DNA of 64,000 nucleotides from a bacterium (GTDB lineage: Bacteria; Chloroflexota; Dormibacteria; Dormibacterales; Dormibacteraceae), in contig SCQL01000031.1 of NCBI GenBank assembly GCA_004299235.1, positions 1-64,000 of the forward strand, given 5' to 3'. The notes under the pieces are model-generated. The model worked only from the letters and a program-made list of their open reading frames with translations, was not told the DNA's origin and did no database searches. How positions within the stretch are numbered: the stretch's first letter is position 1; every line of letters begins with the position of its first letter. This document shows positions 58,371 to 64,000 of the stretch, in pieces. Position numbers and translations under genes: made by a program.

Positions 58371-60404
58371 ATGAGGATCGGCGTCGACACCGGCGGCACG
58401 TTCACCGACCTGGTGCTGCTGGAGGATTCAGGGCGCGCCACGCAGCTGAAGGTCGCGAGCACCCCCGACGATCCCGCCCGCGCGCTGGTCGAGGGCATCC
58501 GCCAATTGCTCGAGGGTCAAGACCAGGCCGGGGGGGTGCGGGGTGCGCCGAAGATGACGCCGCGGTCGGTCGCGCATGGCACGACGGTCGCGACCAATGC
58601 CATGTTGGAGCAGCGCTTCAGCTCGTTGGCGCTCCTGACCACGCGCGGGTTCCGCCACGTGCTGGAGATCGCACGCCAGAGCGTCCCCTCCGGCTACGGC
58701 AACTCCTATTTCTGGGTCAAGCCCGATCGGATCGTTCCGCTCGAGCGGGTCCGCGAGGTGACGGAGCGGCTGGACTTTCGCGGCGCCGTGCTCACGCCGT
58801 TCGACGACGAGGACGCCCGCACCGCGGCGCGATGGGTGCGGGAGTCGGGCATCAAGGCGGTGGCGGTTTGCTTCCTTCACGCCTACGCGAACCCCGCGCA
58901 CGAGCGGCGGATGCGGGACGTCCTGCTCGAGCAGAACCCGGACGTGCTGGTCTCGATCTCGAGCGAGGTCTGGCCCGAGTACCGCGAGTACGAGCGGGCG
59001 GTCACGACCCTGGTCGACGCCTTCGTCAAACCGCATGTCAACGGGTACCTCGCGCGCGCCGAGCGCAAGCTCGAGGAGATCGCGCCCCAGGCCCCGCTTT
59101 TGATCATGAAATCAAACGGCGGCGTCCTGTCCGCCGCTGGGGTGGCGCGCCGTCCGATATCGACCGCCCTGTCGGGCCCGGCGGCCGGAGCCCTCGGCGC
59201 GAGCTGGCTGGCGCGCCAGGCGGGCTACGAACGGGTCATCACTCTCGACACCGGAGGCACCTCCACCGACGTCTGCCTGGTCGAGGCGGCCGAGCCGCAG
59301 CTCACGCGTGACGGCCGCATCGGACCGTTCCCGGTCCGCATGCCGATGATCGACATCGTTTCGATCGGGACCGGCGGCGGCTCGATCGCGTGGATCGCGC
59401 CGGACGGGGGCCTGCGGGTCGGGCCGCGAAGCGCCGGGGCCGTGCCCGGTCCGATGGCGTACGGCGCGGGCGGCAGGGAACCGACGGTGACCGATGCCCA
59501 CGTCGTCCTGCGGCGTCTGCCGGCCGCGATCGCCGGCTCGATCCAGCTCGACGCGTCGCTGGCCGCCCAAGGCGTGCAAGCGATCGCCGCACGGCTCGGC
59601 CTGACCCTCGAGCGCGCGGCCGAAGGGATCCTCCAGCTGTCCGCTCACAACCAGGCCAATGCCGTGCTGCAGCTGACCGTCAAGCGCGGCATCGATCCCA
59701 GCGGGGACGTCCTGGTGGCATTCGGAGGCGCGGGTCCGTTGCAGGCGGCGCAGATCGCGGAGCTGCTCGGGCTGCGCACGGTGCTGGTGCCGCCCAGCCC
59801 CGGCAATGTCTCGGCATTCGGCCTGCTCGCGGTCGACCTCAAGGACGACTACGTGATCACGCGGGTCCAGCGCCACGACGGGGTCGACGAGGCGGCCGTC
59901 GCCGGCGCGTTCGAGAGCCTTGAGCAGGCGGCGCGCGAGTCGCTGGCCGCGCAGGGCGTGCCCGAGTCGCGAATGGTGCTGCAGCGCTCGGTCGACACGC
60001 GCTACCTGGGAGAGGCGCACGAGATCTCCATCCCGGTGTCGGGCGCGTTCGATGCCGCGGGCGCCCTGGAACGCTTCCATTCGGCGCACGAGCGCATCTA
60101 CGGCTACGCCTACCGAGATGGAGACCACGTGGTCGAGTTCGTCAACTGGAAGCTCACCGGCATCGGGCTGATCGACCGGCCGCGGCTGGGTTTCGAGCTG
60201 ACACGTCCGGCGCGGGCGGCCGGGGGTTCGGGCCGGCCGAGCGGCGAGCGCGGCGGCTTCGCCGTCTATCGACGCGAGGCGCTGCCGGCCGGCTTCCGCG
60301 CCGACGGTCCCGCGATCATCGACGAGTACGGCTCGACGACGGTCGTCGATCCCGGCTTCAGCCTCGAGGTCGACCGCCTGGGCAACCTGGTGCTGACGAG
60401 GTGA
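58371..60404 (+). CDS. hyuA: HyuA-type hydantoinase/oxoprolinase ATPase subunit
   Basis: ATP-dependent ring-opening subunit, 677 residues, of the N-methylhydantoinase A/5-oxoprolinase family. An ASKHA-type phosphate loop opens the protein (RIGVDTGGTFTDLVLLE); SVAHGTTVATNAMLEQR, ALSGPAAGALGASW and LDTGGTSTDVCLV follow. ATG at 58371 is the family start; the longer frame is antiphase amidase sequence. Translation of hyuB is coupled to its stop. Confidence 0.92.
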   Translation: MRIGVDTGGTFTDLVLLEDSGRATQLKVASTPDDPARALVEGIRQLLEGQDQAGGVRGAPKMTPRSVAHGTTVATNAMLEQRFSSLALLTTRGFRHVLEIARQSVPSGYGNSYFWVKPDRIVPLERVREVTERLDFRGAVLTPFDDEDARTAARWVRESGIKAVAVCFLHAYANPAHERRMRDVLLEQNPDVLVSISSEVWPEYREYERAVTTLVDAFVKPHVNGYLARAERKLEEIAPQAPLLIMKSNGGVLSAAGVARRPISTALSGPAAGALGASWLARQAGYERVITLDTGGTSTDVCLVEAAEPQLTRDGRIGPFPVRMPMIDIVSIGTGGGSIAWIAPDGGLRVGPRSAGAVPGPMAYGAGGREPTVTDAHVVLRRLPAAIAGSIQLDASLAAQGVQAIAARLGLTLERAAEGILQLSAHNQANAVLQLTVKRGIDPSGDVLVAFGGAGPLQAAQIAELLGLRTVLVPPSPGNVSAFGLLAVDLKDDYVITRVQRHDGVDEAAVAGAFESLEQAARESLAAQGVPESRMVLQRSVDTRYLGEAHEISIPVSGAFDAAGALERFHSAHERIYGYAYRDGDHVVEFVNWKLTGIGLIDRPRLGFELTRPARAAGGSGRPSGERGGFAVYRREALPAGFRADGPAIIDEYGSTTVVDPGFSLEVDRLGNLVLTR

Positions 60405-62215
60405 GCCGGCTCCGCCCCCCCACCCTGGCCGCCGGCGGCCGGACATCCCCGCCGGTCGAAGAGGTGGATCCGATCCTCCTCCAGATCGTGGAGGGCACGC
60501 TGCACTCGATCGAGGCCCAGGTGGAGGCGGCGATCGAGCGCACCGCCCGCTCGCCGATGATCCGCGACCAGCACGACTACCGCGCCGGCGTCCACGACCG
60601 CCGCTGCCGCAAGCTGACCGGCCGCTCGTACTCGGCCATGGTCCAGCCCGTCGTGCGCGACTTCCCGATCGAGGAGATGCGCGAAGGCGACGTCTTCTAC
60701 CACAACGACGTGTATCTGTCGGAGGGATCGGTGGGGCACCTGCCCGACCTGACGACCACGGTCCCGGTCTTCCACGAAGGCGAGGTGGTCGCTTTCGTGC
60801 AGGCCTTCGGCCACCACGACGACATCGGTGGCATGGTCCCCGGCTCGATGCCGGCCCACGCCACGTCGGCCTTCCAGGAAGGCTTGATGGTGCCGCCGGT
60901 CCGCCTTTTCAAAGCCGGGGTCCGCAACGATGACGTGTACCGCGTGATCGTGCGCAACTCACGCACGCCGGAGTCGTTCGCGGGCGACCTCGACTCCGAG
61001 GTCGCCGCCTGCCAGATGGGCGCACGCCAGCTGCAGAAGTTGTTCGAACGCGCCGGCACGAAGGCCGTGGAAGCGAGCTTCGACGCGCTGGTGCGGCGGT
61101 GCGCCGAAACCTTTCGGCGCGAGATCCTGCCCAAGATCCCCAACGGGACCTACGAGTTCGAGGATTACATCGAGCACGACGGCGTGGATCCGCCGCGGCT
61201 GCACGTGCTGCACATGACCATGACCAAGACGTCCGAGAAGATCGTGTGCGACCTCACCGGCACCGGGCCCCAGGCGAAGGGCCCCATCAACCACGCCGGC
61301 GACTACGCCGACGGCCTGTTCCTGCGCAAGTGGATGGCCTGCATCCTGCGCAACCTGGCCCCATCGCCCGAGCGGGCGGCCGAGCTCGACATCAACGAGG
61401 GGATCTGCGACCTCCTGGAGCTGCGCTTCCCGCCCAAGGGCACGCTCGTCACTCCCGAGTTCCCGGCCCCGACCAACGCCCGCTCATTCCTGATCCTGCG
61501 CCTCCTCGGCGTCTTCGCCGGCTGCATCGCGCAGGCGGTGGGCGGCCGGATGCCGGCCGACCAGGAGACGATCCGCTACTGGGGCATCCACGGCACCGAC
61601 GAGGACGGCCGGTGGTATCTCCTCCGCGAGGTGCTCGGCGGCGGCTCCGGTGGCCGCTTCTACGCCGACGGATCGGACGCCATCCACATCGTGCCGGACT
61701 CCAAGAACCTGCCCGCCGAGTTCGCCGAGACGCGCTTTCCCGTGCTCATCGAGAAGCTGGCCCTGGCCACCGACTCGGGCGGGCCGGGCCGGCGCCGGGG
61801 CGGGCTCGGCTACGACAAGCACATACGCCTGCTGCGCGACGCGTGGTTCGTCTCCACCGCGGACCGGGGGCGGCTCGGCTGTTACGGCGTCGCCGGCGGC
61901 CTGGCCGGGCTGCCGTACGAGGCCTCGGTGGACGGGTCCGCGCTGCCGGGCATGAACGATGATGTGCCGCTGCACGCCGGGACGCTGCTGCGCCTGCGCA
62001 CGACCGGCGGCGGCGGCTGGGGCGACCCGTTCGAGCGAGAGCCGGAGCTGGTCCTCGAGGACGTCGCGCGCGGCCTGGTCTCCGCGGAGTCCGCGGAGCG
62101 CGACTACGGCGTGATCATCCGCGACGGGCGGATCGTCGAGCTGCGGCGACCCGGGCGCGAGCGGCCGCTGTTCGACCGCGGGCCCGGTTACGTGGCGCTG
62201 CGGGACAGTTCGTAG
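60401..62215 (+). CDS. hyuB: HyuB-type hydantoinase subunit
   Basis: Partner subunit, 604 residues, of the hydantoinase B/oxoprolinase family. DVFYHNDVYLSEGSVGHLPDLTTTVPVFHEG, the AFGHHDDIGGMVPGSMP metal-type motif and C-terminal LRTTGGGGWGDPFEREPELV are typical. The GTG start overlaps hyuA (GTGA). It overlaps the convergent molybdenum hydroxylase gene by 28 nt at the 3' end. HyuAB act on N-methylhydantoin, hydantoins or 5-oxoproline; the close relative acetone carboxylase needs a third small subunit, absent here. Confidence 0.92.
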   Translation: MSRLRPPTLAAGGRTSPPVEEVDPILLQIVEGTLHSIEAQVEAAIERTARSPMIRDQHDYRAGVHDRRCRKLTGRSYSAMVQPVVRDFPIEEMREGDVFYHNDVYLSEGSVGHLPDLTTTVPVFHEGEVVAFVQAFGHHDDIGGMVPGSMPAHATSAFQEGLMVPPVRLFKAGVRNDDVYRVIVRNSRTPESFAGDLDSEVAACQMGARQLQKLFERAGTKAVEASFDALVRRCAETFRREILPKIPNGTYEFEDYIEHDGVDPPRLHVLHMTMTKTSEKIVCDLTGTGPQAKGPINHAGDYADGLFLRKWMACILRNLAPSPERAAELDINEGICDLLELRFPPKGTLVTPEFPAPTNARSFLILRLLGVFAGCIAQAVGGRMPADQETIRYWGIHGTDEDGRWYLLREVLGGGSGGRFYADGSDAIHIVPDSKNLPAEFAETRFPVLIEKLALATDSGGPGRRRGGLGYDKHIRLLRDAWFVSTADRGRLGCYGVAGGLAGLPYEASVDGSALPGMNDDVPLHAGTLLRLRTTGGGGWGDPFEREPELVLEDVARGLVSAESAERDYGVIIRDGRIVELRRPGRERPLFDRGPGYVALRDSS

Positions 62216-64000
62216 AGCTTCAGCGGTGAGAGCGGCATCTCGGTGATCGGCACTCCGAGCGCCTCCTCGACCGCCGACGCAATGACGGCGCCGACGGGAA
62301 TCACTCCCGCCTCCCCCGCCCCCTTGACGCCGAGCGGGTTGAGCGGTGACGGCGTTTCGATGTGGTCGATCTCGATCTCGGGCACCTCGGTGGCGTAGGG
62401 CATCAGGAACTCCATGAAGGACGCATTTCGGAGCTGACCTTCCTGGTCGTACGCCAGCCGCTCGTAGAACGCGCCCCCGATGCCCTGCGCGACACCGCCT
62501 TCGATCTGACCCTCGAGCACGAGCGGGTTGATGACGCGACCGCAGTCGTGGACGACCACGTATTTGAGGATCTGGAGCCGGTACGTCTGTGGGTCGACCC
62601 GCACATACGCCGCGTGGCAACCCGACGCCCAGGTGGATCCACTCGGGCTGAAGAATCCAGTCGCCTCGAGTCCGGGCTGCTCGCCCTCGCGCAGCGGCGG
62701 CCCCGGGCGCGCCTTGCCGGCGAACTGGGTGGCCTTATCGGTGCCGCCTCCGAACGCGTACCGGACGGGGTTCGCGAGCACGGCCGCGGCGGCCAGCGAG
62801 ATGCCCCGGTCGGGTGAGCCCTTCACCCGCACCCGGCCGCCGGCCAGCTCCAGGTCGGCCGGATCCACCTCCAGATGCTCGGCCGCGATCTGTCTCGCCT
62901 TCTCGGCCACCATGCCGGCGGCGACGGCCATCGCGTTGCCCGCGGTGACCGCGCTCCGCGATGCGAAGGTGCCCACACCCCACTGAAAACGGCGGGTGTC
63001 GCCGCTCGTCACCTGGACGTCGGCGACGTCCACGCCCAGCTGGTCGGCAACCACCTGCGCCCAGACCGTGGCGTGAGCCTGGCCCTGGCTCGGAACGCCG
63101 GTTGCGGCCACGACCTTCCCCGAGACCAGGACCTGGACGTGGGCGCCTTCGTAGGGCCCGACGCCGGTGCCTTCGACGTAAACGCCAAGCCCCATCCCGA
63201 CGTGGTCCCCGGCCGGCCGGGGCCCGAGCATCTGGACCGCTCGTTCGAGCAGCGCCGGGTAGTTGCCGCTGTCGTAGATGACCTCGTTGCCGTCCTGCCA
63301 GGCGACGCCCAGCTCGTAGGGAAAGTCATCCGGCTGGATGAGGTTTCGCCTGCGAACCTCGACCCGGTCCAGTCCCAGTGCGGTGGCGATGGCGTCGAGC
63401 GTCCGCTCCATCACGAAGCAGGCGTGGGGCCGGCCGGCCCCGCGATATGGCGAGGTCGGGGTGGCGTTGGTGTAGACATCACGGAAGCGGACGCGATAGT
63501 TCGGCACGCGGTACGGGCCCGGCACCTGAGCCGCCGTGATGATGGGAAGGATGATCCCGTACGGCGTGTAGGCGCCGGCGTCGTGGATGAAATCGTCGCT
63601 GAGCGCGAGCACGCGGCCGTCCCCGTCGAAGCCGACCTCGACCTCGTGGACCTGCCCGCGTTCGTGGTTGACGGCCGTGAAGTGCTCCCGCCGGTCCTCG
63701 GTCCACTTGACCGGGCGGCCGAGCTGCATCGCCGCCCACGGCACGAGCAGCTCGTCCGGGTAGAAGAGCATGATCTTGGGCCCGAAACCCCCACCCACGT
63801 CGGGTGCGATGACCTCGACGCTCGATTCGGGCAGCCCGAACAGCACGGCCAGGCCGCCCCTGATCGAGGTTGGCGACTGGGTGGAGTCGTAGACGGTCAG
63901 CCTGCGCTCGGAGGCCGACCACCGTGCCCAGACGGCACGCGCCTCCATCGGGCTCGCGGCGCCTCGCTCGAAGCGCAGGCGCAGGCGCCGGCGATGCGGC
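62188..64000 (-). CDS. Molybdenum hydroxylase large subunit (CoxL/aldehyde oxidase family), 5' end cut
   Basis: Large subunit of a xanthine oxidase-family enzyme; about 604 codons are visible and the frame is open to the right edge (the ATG at 63948 is internal). It has PDVGGGFGPKIMLFYPDE, the loop SPYRGAGRPHACFVMER and the catalytic Glu in GVKGAGEAGVIPVGA. The AYRGAGR-like loop is of form II, without the Cys of true CO dehydrogenase, so an aldehyde or N-heterocycle is a likelier substrate than CO. It is distinct from the xanthine dehydrogenase gene at 46.5 kb; medium and small subunits would lie beyond the edge or elsewhere. Confidence 0.9.
   Translation of the reverse strand, partial: PHRRRLRLRFERGAASPMEARAVWARWSASERRLTVYDSTQSPTSIRGGLAVLFGLPESSVEVIAPDVGGGFGPKIMLFYPDELLVPWAAMQLGRPVKWTEDRREHFTAVNHERGQVHEVEVGFDGDGRVLALSDDFIHDAGAYTPYGIILPIITAAQVPGPYRVPNYRVRFRDVYTNATPTSPYRGAGRPHACFVMERTLDAIATALGLDRVEVRRRNLIQPDDFPYELGVAWQDGNEVIYDSGNYPALLERAVQMLGPRPAGDHVGMGLGVYVEGTGVGPYEGAHVQVLVSGKVVAATGVPSQGQAHATVWAQVVADQLGVDVADVQVTSGDTRRFQWGVGTFASRSAVTAGNAMAVAAGMVAEKARQIAAEHLEVDPADLELAGGRVRVKGSPDRGISLAAAAVLANPVRYAFGGGTDKATQFAGKARPGPPLREGEQPGLEATGFFSPSGSTWASGCHAAYVRVDPQTYRLQILKYVVVHDCGRVINPLVLEGQIEGGVAQGIGGAFYERLAYDQEGQLRNASFMEFLMPYATEVPEIEIDHIETPSPLNPLGVKGAGEAGVIPVGAVIASAVEEALGVPITEMPLSPLKLYELSRSAT

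Noticed and set aside
62188-64000. Carbon monoxide dehydrogenase (form I CoxL)
   Set aside because: The active-site loop reads SPYRGAGR, the form II type, without the Cys-containing AYXCSFR motif of true CO dehydrogenase.
1-64000. tRNA, rRNA, CRISPR, insertion sequence or prophage
   Set aside because: Read through for repeats, transposase motifs and cloverleaf-like segments; nothing convincing was found.

Overview
The window is about 70% G+C and densely coding, with roughly 54 genes mostly in long runs of 1-8 nt overlaps (ATGA, GTGA, TTGA) and many GTG/TTG starts. CGNR zinc-finger, DUF6457 and fused AccDA proteins, together with TANNNT boxes lying 6-9 nt before start codons (probable leaderless mRNAs), suggest a high-GC soil-type bacterium of the Actinomycetota or Chloroflexota/Dormibacterota kind. 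No rRNA or other phylogenetic marker is present, so this placement is tentative. I saw no tRNA, rRNA, CRISPR array, insertion sequence or phage gene.

Layout. (1) 0.4-5.2 kb: hotdog thioesterase, PEP carboxylase, a beta-propeller lipoprotein and a CGNR regulator whose start is out of frame. (2) 5.2-10.7 kb, minus strand: a Liv-type ABC importer (binding protein, LivH, LivM, LivG, LivF) followed by a TauE/SafE permease with an apparent N-terminal frameshift. Divergent from it, 10.9-16.5 kb: a GntR/FadR regulator, fused AccD-AccA carboxyltransferase, two class III CoA-transferases and a crotonase, joined by a shared promoter region carrying FadR-like operators. This looks like uptake plus CoA-dependent catabolism of an unknown carboxylic acid. 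(3) 17.4-24.8 kb: a periplasmic formate dehydrogenase operon (FdhA, FdhE, FdhB, NrfD-type anchor, Mrp). FdhA is a selenoprotein: its reading frame is interrupted by one UGA at the expected Sec position, followed by a bSECIS-like hairpin. (4) 24.9-26.7 kb: a luciferase-like oxidoreductase and a secreted PIG-L deacetylase. (5) 26.7-34.9 kb, minus strand: a seven-gene, fully overlapping sulfate assimilation operon (sulfite reductase, APS reductase, SsuABC-type transporter, fused APS kinase-ATP sulfurylase, siroheme synthase). (6) 35.3-37.2 kb: LOG protein, a small secreted protein, hypoxanthine phosphoribosyltransferase.

(7) 37.2-53.5 kb: a purine island. A BMP-type nucleoside ABC importer is followed by a plus-strand set (DUF3830, AllC, AllB) and a convergent minus-strand operon (adenine deaminase, OHCU decarboxylase, HIU hydrolase, urate oxidase, three-subunit xanthine dehydrogenase, 8-oxoguanine deaminase). 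Together they cover adenine, hypoxanthine and urate down to ureidoglycine/ureidoglycolate, with HPRT giving a salvage branch. (8) 53.6-64 kb: a membrane histidine kinase, a class V aminotransferase-fold enzyme, an amidase, HyuA/HyuB hydantoinase subunits, and the 3' part of a second molybdenum hydroxylase running off the right edge.

The two molybdenum enzymes (xanthine dehydrogenase and formate dehydrogenase), the siroheme enzymes and the selenoprotein imply that molybdopterin, siroheme and selenocysteine synthesis operate in this organism. Apart from siroheme synthesis, those pathways are not encoded here.
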